Shown here piece by piece: positions 1-8,537 of a stretch of DNA of 64,000 bases (position 1 is the stretch's first letter; each line of letters begins with the position of its first letter). The position numbers and the translations under genes are program-made. Source of the DNA: CBDBCU01 sp965242615 (lineage in GTDB: Bacteria; Chloroflexota; Dehalococcoidia; Lucifugimonadales; UBA3495); NCBI GenBank assembly GCA_965242615.1, contig CBDESR010000005.1, positions 682,001 through 746,000 of the forward strand, given 5' to 3'. The notes below the pieces were generated by a model that was not told the origin of the DNA, did not search any database, and saw only the letters and a program-made list of their open reading frames with translations.

Positions 1-990
1 GGCAAAGACGCGCAGGTCGCCCTTGCGCCCGTTGTTGACATGGGCAATGCCTTTGCCGCGGATGCGAAACTCGGCGCCGGGCTGGGTGCCTTGGGGTATT
101 TTGTAAGGTATAGTATCCCCTTCTAAAGTGGGGATTTCCTTTTCGACGCCCAAGGCCGCCTCGGCCAGGTTCAGCGGCAATTCATAGAGCAGGTCGTACT
201 CGTCGCGCTCAAACCGGGCATGGGGGCGGACGGCTACCTGAATGTAAAGATTGCCCGGGGGGCCGCCATTGCTGCCGGCGTCGCCCTTGCCGGTGAGACG
301 GACTTGCATCCCGTGCTGGATGCCGGCGGGGATGTTAATGGCCGTGGGGCGGGCGCGCCGCTCCCGGCCGCCGCCGCGGCAAGTAAAACAGGGAGTTTCG
401 ATGATGTTGCCGCGGCCCTGGCAGGCGGGGCAAGCGGTAACTTGAGCAAACTGCCCGAACAGGCTGCGCTGGGTGCGGCGCACTTGACCGTTGCCGCCGC
501 AGGTGTCGCAGGAGTGGACGGCAGTGCCGGGTTCACTGCCGTTGCCGGAACAGTGATGGCAGATTTCGATGCGGGAAACTTCCACTTCCCGCTCCACGCC
601 AAAGGCGGCTTCCTCGAAAGTGAGGGTGAGCCGTTGCTGCACATCGCCGCCGCGTTGGGGGGAACGGGCGCGGCGGCCGCCGCCATCGCCAAAAAAGGAA
701 TCGAAAATATCGCCGAAGCCGCCAAAGACATCAAAGCCGTCAAAGGGGCGGTCGAAGCCGCCGCCGGCATTAACCCCGGCGTGGCCGAAGCGGTCGTATT
801 GAGCGCGCTTTTTGGCGTCGGACAAAACCTGATAGGCTTCGTTGACTTCCTTGAACTTGTCCTCGGCCCCGGGGTCTTTGTTGCGGTCGGGGTGAAACTC
901 CATCGCCTTGCGGCGGAAGGCTTTGCGAATCTCCTCCTCGGAATCGCGGCGGGAGACGCCCAGAACTTCGTAGTAATCGGTTGGCGGCAT
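1..990 (-). CDS. dnaJ: Chaperone protein DnaJ (3' end cut by window edge)
   Basis: Hsp40 co-chaperone that stimulates DnaK ATPase and delivers unfolded clients in the cytoplasm. Reading the minus strand from an ATG at 990 gives 330 residues up to the window edge; typical DnaJ is about 375 residues. The J domain starts MPPTDYYEVLGV and carries the HPD motif at residues 33-35. A Gly/Phe-rich linker follows, then four zinc-binding CxxCxGxG-type repeats (CHHCSGNG, CDTCGGNG, CPACQGRG, CFTCRGGG) and the start of the C-terminal client-binding domain. A consensus promoter lies 60 bases upstream. The 298-residue plus-strand ORF over the same DNA is a shadow. Confidence 0.97.
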   Translation of the reverse strand, partial: MPPTDYYEVLGVSRRDSEEEIRKAFRRKAMEFHPDRNKDPGAEDKFKEVNEAYQVLSDAKKRAQYDRFGHAGVNAGGGFDRPFDGFDVFGGFGDIFDSFFGDGGGRRARSPQRGGDVQQRLTLTFEEAAFGVEREVEVSRIEICHHCSGNGSEPGTAVHSCDTCGGNGQVRRTQRSLFGQFAQVTACPACQGRGNIIETPCFTCRGGGRERRARPTAINIPAGIQHGMQVRLTGKGDAGSNGGPPGNLYIQVAVRPHARFERDEYDLLYELPLNLAEAALGVEKEIPTLEGDTIPYKIPQGTQPGAEFRIRGKGIAHVNNGRKGDLRVFA

Positions 991-1048
991 AGCAAATTCG
1001 TCCGATGCTGGGTAGGCCGCCCGGCGGGCCGGGACAGCAACGGGAACT

Positions 1049-1077
1049 ATTATAATGCAATATCCGGAATTGCTCAA
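1049..1077 (-). promoter_or_regulatory. Sigma70-type promoter of dnaJ
   Basis: On the minus strand, TTGAGC (1077-1072) and TATAAT (1054-1049) are separated by exactly 17 bases. The predicted start is near 1042, giving a leader of about 50 nt before the dnaJ ATG. No CIRCE-like inverted repeat was noticed here. Confidence 0.7.
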
Positions 1078-1087
1078 TATGCGCGGA

Positions 1088-1117
1088 TTGCCCCAACCGT
1101 CCGAATCCTTATATAAT
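1088..1117 (+). promoter_or_regulatory. Candidate promoter of the N6-adenine methylase gene
   Basis: TTGCCC (1088-1093), an 18-base spacer and TATAAT (1112-1117). The predicted start near 1124 falls on the Shine-Dalgarno sequence, so the message would have a very short leader. That makes the assignment uncertain. Confidence 0.4.
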
Positions 1118-1135
1118 GGCGAAGGAGGTTCGGCG

Positions 1136-3883
1136 ATGGCGACGCGGGAATGGGAAAGCACGTTGAATATACGGCTGGCGGCGGCGCTGCGCAGCTGGGG
1201 GCTGGACGCCCGGCCGGAGGTGATGCACCCCGGCAACCGGCGCATCGATGTGGAGGTTCACATTGGGCCGGCGCTGATTGCGGTGGAAGCGGAACACGGC
1301 CAATCCCCGGGCAAGCGGGCCGATGCGATTCGGGATGCCGAGGCCCGGCTGGAGCAGGGTTTGGCGCAGTGTGCGGTGGCGGTGTGCTATCCCGACGGCA
1401 CTACTGAGGGGTCGCTGCCGGATACGCAATTGATTTGGACGGTGCGGGACGGGAGCGGCAATGCGCCCAATTGGGTTGAGGGCAACATTGAGCGGTTGGC
1501 GGCGGTCATCCGCCTGGCTCCGGCGCAGTTGGGCAATCCGGACTATGTGGCGGCCGCTTTATCCAGCAGTTTGGACGGGGCGGTGTTGCGGCTCACTGAA
1601 ACCCAGAAACGGCTGCTGGCCCGCGCCCTCGACTTGCCGCAGCAGACCCGCAACGGGCGGCCGGTTCGCAATCCGTGGGACGCTCCGGCCAAGCGCGCCT
1701 TGCTGGTAGTAGCCACTGCCGTGATGTTCCACTCCTGCCTCGATGTTCACCTGAAAGCCCTGCGCCCGGAACAGGATAATCGGCAAAATCCGCCGCAATC
1801 CTTTGCCGACGACTGGCCGCCGTTGACCGCCCGCCGCTGCGCCGAATCTGATGCGCCCATCCAGAACTTTCGGGATGCTTGGAACCTGATTCTGGCTCTG
1901 GACTACAAGCCCATCTTTCAGACCGGACGGGCCGCCCTGGGCGCGGTTCCCCTTGACCCGGCTTTTGCCGCCGCCATTCACGACACGGCCCGGGCGGCCC
2001 TGGTAGTGTCGGAAAACATTGCCAGCCTGCGCCACGACCTGCTGGGCCGCATCTTTCATACCGTCCTGGATTCGGCCCGCTACGACGGTTCCTTTTACAC
2101 CACCACCCCGGCGGCTACTTTGCTGGCGTCTCTGGCGATTACCGAGGCTATGTGCGACTGGTCGGACCCGGCGGCCATTGCCCAGCTGCGGATTACCGAC
2201 CCGGCTTGCGGCACCGGAACTTTGCTGATGGCGGCGGCGGAACGCATCCGGGATCTTAACCCGCAGCTGCGGGATGACCCGGCCTTGGCGGCGGCGCTGA
2301 TTGAGCGGGTGTTGGCCGGCTACGATGTGAACCTGACCGCGACCCACATGGCGGCGACTACTCTGGGATTGCTGTCGCCGACTACCCAATTCCAGAAAAT
2401 GAAAATCTGGCGCAGTCTGTTGGGAGTGGACGCGGATGGCGTAGCGCACTTGGGGTCGTTGGAGTTTCTGGACCAGAAGCCGATGTTGATGCCTTGGCCC
2501 AACGGCGCGGCGGCCACTACCCAAGTCAACGGCGATGCGGCGGCGGCTATGGCGGAGTCGGCGGATGTGATAATTATGAACCCGCCCTTTACCCGAGACA
2601 GCCTGCGGCATGACCAGTTCAACCGGGAGGATGAAAAGAAACTTAAAGACCGGGAAAAGGAGCTGTTCGCCGACAAACCGGTGCATCTTTCCGCCAACGG
2701 CGGGGCTTTCCTGTTCTTGGCGGAAAGTCTCTGCAAGGCTGACTCCGGCGTCATAGCTACAGTTCTGCCTTTGATGGCGGCTACGGCTAATTCCGGCCAA
2801 GGAATCCGGTGTCACTTGGCGAGCAAATTTCACATTGAAACCATCGTAACTTCCCACGACCAGGAACGGATTTACTTTTCCGAAAACACTACCATCGGCG
2901 AGATGCTGCTGGTGTGTCGGCGGTGGGATAAGAAAAAGGGTCAAAAGCCGCCGACGCGCGTGGTCAACTTGGCAAGAAATCCGGCTACGCCGGCCGATGC
3001 CTACAATGTGGCTGTTGCCATTGCTGACGGCCGCGCCTTTCAGCAGGGCTATGGCACGGTTCAGGAATGGCCGGAGCCGCTGATTGCGGCCGGCGATTGG
3101 GGCGCGGTGCAGTTTCTGTCCCCGTATTTGTGCGGCCGGTTTCAAGCCCTGAAAGGCGGAGAGTTACTTCCTGTTATCGAATTGGGCCAAGTGGCTCAGG
3201 TCGGGCCGGAGGGGCGGCGGATTCGGGACGCTTTTACCCGTTCCGAGCTGCCGGGAGACGAAGGTATGACCGCCTTGTGGGAACATAACACTGATGATAC
3301 CCAAAGTATGGCGGCCAAGACGGACAGCCATATCATACCTAAACCGCCGCGAGCGCACTTGGCGGCCAATTACTGGCAGCAGCGCAGTCATTTCCTGTTG
3401 CCCAACCGTCTGCGACTCAACACGGTTCGCGCCCTGAGCGTGCGGTTAGAGCTGCCGGTGGTAGGTTCATCCTGGTCGCCGTGCAACTTCGCGGGGCCGG
3501 CCCAAGAGCGGGAGAATTGGGAGAAAGCGGTTTGCGTCTATTTCAACTCGTCTTTGGGCGTGCTGGCAATGTTGGGGAATCGCTCGAACCGGGTACCGTC
3601 CTACCCCCGCTTTTCCATCGACGATATGCGGAAATTGCCGGTGCCGGATTTTGCCGCCATTGGCGAGCAAGCGGTAGCCGGGTTGGCGGCGGCTTATGAT
3701 GAGTATGCCGATGCGGTGTTGCTGCCGTTGCCGCAGTTGAATGACTGCCCGACGCGGCAAGGGTTGGATGCGGCGGTTATTGCCGCCTTGGGCTTGGATG
3801 GGGAGTTGGTGGCCAATATCCGCCGGCAGTTGGCGATGGAGCCGTCGGTGACCGGGCAGCGGTATGCCGGGTTTGAGCGGTAG
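1136..3883 (+). CDS. N6-adenine DNA methylase, possible type IIG restriction-modification enzyme
   Basis: A 915-residue protein. The start at 1136 is chosen because GAAGGAGG (1121-1128) sits 7 bases upstream; an in-frame ATG at 1055 has no such site. The SAM-binding motif DPACGTG begins at residue 355 and the catalytic NPPF motif at residue 482, the order of gamma-class N6-adenine methylases of the Eco57I/type I HsdM kind. The N-terminal ~100 residues contain an acidic stretch (IDVEVHIG, then VEAEHG) that could be a PD-(D/E)xK-like nuclease fold; this is inference. The C-terminal third may be the target-recognition region. No separate restriction or specificity gene is adjacent, so a type IIG fusion, an orphan methylase or a BREX-like methylase are the options. 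Confidence 0.8.
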   Translation: MATREWESTLNIRLAAALRSWGLDARPEVMHPGNRRIDVEVHIGPALIAVEAEHGQSPGKRADAIRDAEARLEQGLAQCAVAVCYPDGTTEGSLPDTQLIWTVRDGSGNAPNWVEGNIERLAAVIRLAPAQLGNPDYVAAALSSSLDGAVLRLTETQKRLLARALDLPQQTRNGRPVRNPWDAPAKRALLVVATAVMFHSCLDVHLKALRPEQDNRQNPPQSFADDWPPLTARRCAESDAPIQNFRDAWNLILALDYKPIFQTGRAALGAVPLDPAFAAAIHDTARAALVVSENIASLRHDLLGRIFHTVLDSARYDGSFYTTTPAATLLASLAITEAMCDWSDPAAIAQLRITDPACGTGTLLMAAAERIRDLNPQLRDDPALAAALIERVLAGYDVNLTATHMAATTLGLLSPTTQFQKMKIWRSLLGVDADGVAHLGSLEFLDQKPMLMPWPNGAAATTQVNGDAAAAMAESADVIIMNPPFTRDSLRHDQFNREDEKKLKDREKELFADKPVHLSANGGAFLFLAESLCKADSGVIATVLPLMAATANSGQGIRCHLASKFHIETIVTSHDQERIYFSENTTIGEMLLVCRRWDKKKGQKPPTRVVNLARNPATPADAYNVAVAIADGRAFQQGYGTVQEWPEPLIAAGDWGAVQFLSPYLCGRFQALKGGELLPVIELGQVAQVGPEGRRIRDAFTRSELPGDEGMTALWEHNTDDTQSMAAKTDSHIIPKPPRAHLAANYWQQRSHFLLPNRLRLNTVRALSVRLELPVVGSSWSPCNFAGPAQERENWEKAVCVYFNSSLGVLAMLGNRSNRVPSYPRFSIDDMRKLPVPDFAAIGEQAVAGLAAAYDEYADAVLLPLPQLNDCPTRQGLDAAVIAALGLDGELVANIRRQLAMEPSVTGQRYAGFER

Positions 3884-3906
3884 GTGGCTGCCTTTCCGCT
3901 GCCCCC

Positions 3907-3934
3907 TTGCCGCCGTTGAAAATCGTAGTATAAT
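3907..3934 (+). promoter_or_regulatory. Promoter of the SBP56 gene
   Basis: TTGCCG (3907-3912), a 16-base spacer and a perfect TATAAT (3929-3934), 57 bases upstream of the start codon at 3992. Confidence 0.6.
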
Positions 3935-3991
3935 CAACCATACTTATAGCCCTAGTAACCAGACCTTATATCTAACTGAAGGAGTTACCTG

Positions 3992-5371
3992 ATGGCTTTG
4001 CTTACCCCCGACCCTACTTTTTACCCGTCGCCGCGGCTGGCCAGCGCCGCGCCCCCGGAACGCCTGGGCTATGTGGCGGTGCTGAACACCAACGGGCAGC
4101 CGGACGCGATGTCGGTAGTGGATTTGGACCCGGCCTCGGCGAACTACGGCAGCATCGTCAACAGCCTGCCGATGCCCAATGTGGGGGACGAACTGCACCA
4201 CTTCGGCTGGAACGCGTGCAGCGCCTCCCTGTGTCCCTACGCCCCCCATCCCCATTTGGAGCGGCGTTACCTGATTGTGCCGACCCTGCGGACTTCCCGG
4301 CTGTATGTCCTTGATACCAAGCCGGATCCGTACCAGCCGCAACTGGTCAAGACCGTCGAGTCCGATGTTTTCGCGGAGCGCACCGGCTACAGCCGCCTGC
4401 ACACCGTCCACTGCGGCCCGGACGCCATCTATCTGAACGGCATTGGCGCGGCCGACGGGGGACTGCCCGGCGGCATTCTGCGAATTGACCACAACACCTT
4501 TGAGCCGCTGGGCCGCTGGGAACTGGAGCGCGGCCCGCAGACCATGGCCTACGACTTCTGGTGGCACATGGGGCTGGATGTGGCGGTGACCAGCGAGTGG
4601 GGCTCGCCGGATATGTTCGAGAACGGCCCGGTGCTGGAGCATATCGTCAACGGCAACTACGGCCACAAGATTCACTTCTGGGACTTGCGCCGCCGCCGCC
4701 ATTTGCAAGAGGTGGATTTGGGCAAGGAGAACCAGATGGTGCTGGAACTGCGCCCGGCCCATAATCCGACCAAGCATTACGGGTTTGTCGGCGTAGTAGT
4801 CAACTCCACTAACCTGTCGTCGTCGGTCTGGACTTGGTATCAGCAGGATGGCAAGTGGGCGGTGACCAAGGTCATCGAAGTGCCGGCGGAACCGGCCGAT
4901 GCCTCCCTGCTGCCGGAAGCTCTGAAACCCTTGGGCGCGGTGCCGCCGTTGGTTACTGATTTGGATTTGTCCCTGGATGACCGGTTCCTCTATGTATCCT
5001 GCTGGGGTACCGGGGAACTGCGGCAGTATGATGTTTCCGACCCCTTTAACGCGAAACTGACCGGGGTAGTGCAGTTGGGCGGCATTGTCCGCAAGGCCGC
5101 GCATCCCAAGTCCGGGCCGCTGCTGGGGGCGCCGCAGATGGTGGAAATCAGCCGGGACGGCCGGCGGGTCTATCCCACCAACTCCTTGTACAGTTCCTGG
5201 GATGACATTTTCTATCCGGGCATTACCGGGTGGATGACCAAGATAAATGTCGACCCCAACGGCGGGATGAGCCTGGACGCGGACTTTTTCGTGGACTTTG
5301 GCGAAGGCCGGGCCCACCAGGTGCGGTTGGAGGGCGGCGACGCCTCCTCCGACTCTTTCTGCTACCCCTAG
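3992..5371 (+). CDS. Selenium-binding protein 56 / methanethiol oxidase family protein
   Basis: A 459-residue SBP56-family beta-propeller, the length usual for the family. Bacterial members oxidise methanethiol to formaldehyde, hydrogen sulfide and hydrogen peroxide. The family signature LHHFGWNACSASLCPY follows residue 60 and contains the conserved cysteine region of SBP1/MTO. A long His-rich core (HTVHCG, WWHMGLDV, YGHKIHFWDL) fits metal coordination. GAAGGAG (3978-3984) precedes the ATG. No signal peptide is visible, so the protein is probably cytoplasmic. The membrane-protein gene 15 bases downstream is likely co-transcribed. The exact substrate in this organism is inferred from the family only. 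Confidence 0.92.
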   Translation: MALLTPDPTFYPSPRLASAAPPERLGYVAVLNTNGQPDAMSVVDLDPASANYGSIVNSLPMPNVGDELHHFGWNACSASLCPYAPHPHLERRYLIVPTLRTSRLYVLDTKPDPYQPQLVKTVESDVFAERTGYSRLHTVHCGPDAIYLNGIGAADGGLPGGILRIDHNTFEPLGRWELERGPQTMAYDFWWHMGLDVAVTSEWGSPDMFENGPVLEHIVNGNYGHKIHFWDLRRRRHLQEVDLGKENQMVLELRPAHNPTKHYGFVGVVVNSTNLSSSVWTWYQQDGKWAVTKVIEVPAEPADASLLPEALKPLGAVPPLVTDLDLSLDDRFLYVSCWGTGELRQYDVSDPFNAKLTGVVQLGGIVRKAAHPKSGPLLGAPQMVEISRDGRRVYPTNSLYSSWDDIFYPGITGWMTKINVDPNGGMSLDADFFVDFGEGRAHQVRLEGGDASSDSFCYP

Positions 5372-5386
5372 CCGGCGGCCGGCCGG

Positions 5387-6097
5387 ATGCTGCTTGCCCT
5401 GTCGGTTCACGCTGAACCTGCCGCCCTGGCGTCGCTGGGCCCCTTGCTGGGCTTGGCGGCCTTGGGCGCTTTTCACGGAATAAATCCGGGAATGGGCTGG
5501 CTTTTTGCCGTGGCCCTGGGCTTGCAGCAGCAGAACGGGCGGGCCATCGGCAGCGCGCTGCTGTTCATCGCCATCGGACACGCCGCATCCTTGGCGGCGG
5601 TGGCGGTTTTGCTGGCGGCCTTGGGTTCTTTTGTCCCCTTGGGCTGGGTGCAGTTGGCCGCCGGGGCCTCCTTGCTGCTGTTCGGCGCGTACAAGCTAAT
5701 CCTCTACTACCGCCATCCCCGCTGGGTCGGGATGAAAGTCAACGGCCGGGATTTGATTGCCTGGTCTTTCCTGATGGCGACTTCCCACGGGGCCGGGCTG
5801 ATGTTGGCGCCGATTATTCTGAACCTGGAGCCGGCCGGCGGCGCGGCGGCGGTGGATTTGGCCCATCACGCCGGCTATCTGGATCTTACCGACACGGCGG
5901 CGGCCTGGGGCATCGGCTTGGCAGTGCATACGGCGGCGATGCTGCTGATAATGGCGGCCATTGCCGGGGTAGTCTATAAGAAAGTGGGCTTGGCCTTCCT
6001 GCGGCGGGGCTGGCTGAATATGGATTTGCTGTGGGCGGCCGCGCTGTTTATCGCCGGCGGGATAACTTTGGGGCTGGTTTTGTGGGCGGGCATATAA
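5387..6097 (+). CDS. Polytopic membrane protein downstream of SBP56
   Basis: A 236-residue, strongly hydrophobic protein with about six membrane segments. Conserved-looking short motifs lie at segment ends: FHGINPGMGW near residue 30, ATSHGAGLMLAP mid-protein and a GHAAS motif. The HxxNPG and SHG motifs recall the NicO/RcnA/TauE-type transporter superfamily, but I cannot assign a substrate. It follows the SBP56 gene after 15 bases without a good ribosome-binding site, suggesting translational linkage. A role moving the substrate or products of the SBP56 enzyme is a context-based guess. Confidence 0.75.
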   Translation: MLLALSVHAEPAALASLGPLLGLAALGAFHGINPGMGWLFAVALGLQQQNGRAIGSALLFIAIGHAASLAAVAVLLAALGSFVPLGWVQLAAGASLLLFGAYKLILYYRHPRWVGMKVNGRDLIAWSFLMATSHGAGLMLAPIILNLEPAGGAAAVDLAHHAGYLDLTDTAAAWGIGLAVHTAAMLLIMAAIAGVVYKKVGLAFLRRGWLNMDLLWAAALFIAGGITLGLVLWAGI

Positions 6098-6118
6098 CAT
6101 ATAAGCGGAGAGGAGACG

Positions 6119-6346
6119 ATGCGGCGTAAGGTGTTGACTTCGCTGCCCGACCGCCTGTACGCGGATCTGGTGGTAACTTTTGCAGACCAGCTGCGCGAGC
6201 CGCCCCGGCGGGGGCAAGAGGTAGAGTTTGACGGGGTCATTTTTTGGCTGAACCGCAAAGCTTGCCGGGATATTATTGCCCGGCAGAAGTTAAAGCAACC
6301 GAGCGAAAGTCGCCCGGGTGGTAGCCGGGAGCAAGCCCGGCGATGA
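6119..6346 (+). CDS. Small hypothetical protein
   Basis: 75 residues, basic, no recognised domain. AGAGGAG (6109-6115) lies at proper distance from the ATG, and the gene follows the membrane-protein gene after 21 bases, so it probably belongs to the same operon. The C-terminal third is low-complexity (Arg/Ser/Gly) and may lie outside any fold. The following 268 bases (6347-6614) hold no gene; they contain a weak promoter-like pair TTGCCA (6535-6540) and TACCTT (6558-6563), 17 bases apart, ahead of the next gene. Confidence 0.5.
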   Translation: MRRKVLTSLPDRLYADLVVTFADQLREPPRRGQEVEFDGVIFWLNRKACRDIIARQKLKQPSESRPGGSREQARR

Positions 6347-6614
6347 GTTGAGCCGCTAGTGGTCGGGCGGGAAAAGCCGGTACGGGCCGGGAGCCGGGCT
6401 GGGGAGTGAACCCGGCGGTTAACCGGATATTGCGGGTCCGGATACGCAGGATTTTCAAGCCTTAATCCCGGGTATCCGGCTTTTCTATACCGCAAATTTT
6501 CAATTCCGCTTCCGATTTGACCGGTCAACCGCCCTTGCCAAATCCCCCGGTATCCGCTACCTTATTCCCCACACCCGGCATACTCCCAACTCGGCGCAAC
6601 ACCCGGAGGCGTTT

Positions 6615-7748
6615 ATGGGCTGGTCATCCCATCATCCCACCGGACTCATCCACTACAACCCCCAGCACAGCTACCGGGGCTATACCCTGGTCGCTACCAA
6701 CCGCGGCGGCAATTACGCCAATCTGGTCGATCCCGAGGGCCAAGTCTGCCACCGCTGGTATCACCCGGAAGGCATTACCTACGGCTATCTTTTGCCCAAC
6801 GGCAACCTGCTCTTTCGCAGCCAGCCGCCGCGGCCCGGCTCCGGGGAAACGGAAATCGGCGGCGGGCAATCCCGTTCCCTGATTGAACTCTCCTGGGACG
6901 GCTCGGTAGTCTGGGAATACCGCAGCCCGGAGCTGTACCTGCACCACGACTTCGAGCGGCTGCCCAACGGCAATACTCTGATTCTGCTGTGGACGCCGAT
7001 GCCGGCCGACTTGACCGCTCAAGTGCAGGGCGGCTTCCGTACCGACAAGGAACCGGAGCAAATGTACGGCGATGTGGTTCAGGAAATCACCCCGGAGGGC
7101 GCTGTCGTGTGGCAGTGGAATTCGTGGGAGTTTCTCGATGTAACTGAGGACATCATCTGCCCTCTGGAAGGCCGCAAGGAGTGGACGCACCAGAACGCCT
7201 TGAATGTTACTCCGGAGGGCGATTTGCTGGTCAGCTATCGCCAGACCAGCACCGTGGGCATTGTGGATAAAGGCAGCGGCGCTTTTCGCTGGAAGTGGGG
7301 CCCGGGGCAGGTCTTTCACCAGCACCATCCTACTTGGCTGAACAACGGGCGGGTAATGCTCTTTGACAACGGCTGCCATCGCCGCGGCGCGCCCAGCCAT
7401 TCCCGCATTATCGAGGTTGACCCGGAAACCAACGAAATCGGCTGGGAGTATCAGGGGACGCCCAACATTTCCTTTTTCAGCTACAACATCAGCAGCGCGG
7501 AACGCCTGCCCAACGGCAATACCCTAATCTGCGAAGGCGCGCCCGGCCGCATTTTCGAGGTAACTCCCGGCGGCGAAATCGTCTGGGAATACATCAACCC
7601 TTTCTTTGGCGAATCGGTCAATGGCAGCGCACCGCTGAACGGCGTATTCCGCGCCCATCGCTACGGGCCCGACCATCCCGCCCTCCGCCATAAAGACCTT
7701 GACCCGGCCCGCCACGCCAACCTGAACCGCCTCTACGCCGGCGGCTGA
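6615..7748 (+). CDS. Arylsulfotransferase (ASST) family protein
   Basis: 377 residues forming a repeated-blade propeller. Blades recur as LPNGNTLI / G-x-x-VWEY: YGYLLPNGNLLFR, ERLPNGNTLILLW, ERLPNGNTLICEG and GEIVWEYINP. This matches the ASST/arylsulfotransferase_2 family, in which histidines act in PAPS-independent sulfate transfer between phenols. Candidate histidines are in LHHDFERLPNG, WTHQNAL and FHQHHPTW. No signal peptide is seen, whereas many ASSTs are periplasmic, so a cytoplasmic role or a non-sulfotransferase propeller is possible. GGAGGCG precedes the ATG. Confidence 0.85.
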   Translation: MGWSSHHPTGLIHYNPQHSYRGYTLVATNRGGNYANLVDPEGQVCHRWYHPEGITYGYLLPNGNLLFRSQPPRPGSGETEIGGGQSRSLIELSWDGSVVWEYRSPELYLHHDFERLPNGNTLILLWTPMPADLTAQVQGGFRTDKEPEQMYGDVVQEITPEGAVVWQWNSWEFLDVTEDIICPLEGRKEWTHQNALNVTPEGDLLVSYRQTSTVGIVDKGSGAFRWKWGPGQVFHQHHPTWLNNGRVMLFDNGCHRRGAPSHSRIIEVDPETNEIGWEYQGTPNISFFSYNISSAERLPNGNTLICEGAPGRIFEVTPGGEIVWEYINPFFGESVNGSAPLNGVFRAHRYGPDHPALRHKDLDPARHANLNRLYAGG

Positions 7749-7824
7749 AACCCCAAAGCCGAAACCTGCTCAACAACGGGACACTGCAACCGCGCCTGCA
7801 TCAAAGGAATCGGAGAAACCGCTG

Positions 7825-8424
7825 ATGTCAAAAGCATTGAAAAGTCTTGCCCTTCCCCTGGCGATGGTCGCCGGCATTGTCATCGGGATGGCCGTACTGC
7901 CCCTGGTCACCGCCGACGGCCCCAAGCAGGCCGAACCGGCCGCCGGCCAGTGGATTGACGAGGAATGTCATTACTACGCCGGCCGCCAACAATCCTACTG
8001 CCTGCCTTTGCCGGAAACCACGGCCCAAGCCGCGCCAACGCCGGAGGCAACGGCCGCCGCAACCCCGGCATCGCCCTTTGACCGGCCCATCGACCCTACG
8101 CTGACGCCGACGCCGTGGCCGACGCCCACCCTGGTGCCGGAGCAAATTGCCGATTTGTCGCCGCCGGTGAGGGTGGGGGCCGTCGATTCCTTGGGCCGGG
8201 GAACTACCGTGGCCGAAGCCCAGGAATTGCTGGAGGGGGAATACTATCAGGATACCCTCACCAAGAACCGCCGCCGCGCCGCCGAAGTCTGCGCCAGCCG
8301 CACCGACGGCTTTACCAAACTTCCCGAGGATTACGCCTATAACCCGACCAAATCCGCCACGCCCAGCCGCAACGGCGCGCACATCCAAATCAGCTTTTCC
8401 AAAATCCGCTGCGTCCTGCCTTAA
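7825..8424 (+). CDS. Membrane-anchored or secreted hypothetical protein with Pro/Thr-rich linker
   Basis: 199 residues. An N-terminal hydrophobic segment (about residues 8-30) could be a signal peptide or anchor. Residues about 65-105 are rich in Pro, Thr and Ala, typical of an extracytoplasmic linker. The C-terminal part contains two of the four cysteines seen (ECHYY...SYCLP near the membrane, EVCASR and IRCVLP at the end), which could form disulfides. A purine-rich AAAGGAATCGGAGAAA leader precedes the ATG. No family is recognised. Confidence 0.65.
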   Translation: MSKALKSLALPLAMVAGIVIGMAVLPLVTADGPKQAEPAAGQWIDEECHYYAGRQQSYCLPLPETTAQAAPTPEATAAATPASPFDRPIDPTLTPTPWPTPTLVPEQIADLSPPVRVGAVDSLGRGTTVAEAQELLEGEYYQDTLTKNRRRAAEVCASRTDGFTKLPEDYAYNPTKSATPSRNGAHIQISFSKIRCVLP

Positions 8425-8537
8425 AAGCAGCCCGGGCCGCCGGCCGGCGGCGGGAGAAGCGGAACGAGTAGGAACAAGTAGAACAAACCGGGGCTGGGTT
8501 CAGCCCAGCTCGCAAATCCTTTCCGGAGAATTGACTT

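Noticed and set aside
220..1116. 298-residue plus-strand ORF
   Set aside because: It is antisense to dnaJ, whose minus-strand translation has J domain, HPD and four zinc repeats; the plus ORF is Ala/Gly low-complexity.
1559..3145. 528-residue minus-strand ORF
   Set aside because: Antisense to the N6-adenine methylase, with no domain and Arg/Gln-rich composition typical of shadows in GC-rich DNA.
3944..5581. 545-residue minus-strand ORF
   Set aside because: Antisense to the SBP56 gene, which has clear family motifs and a ribosome-binding site.
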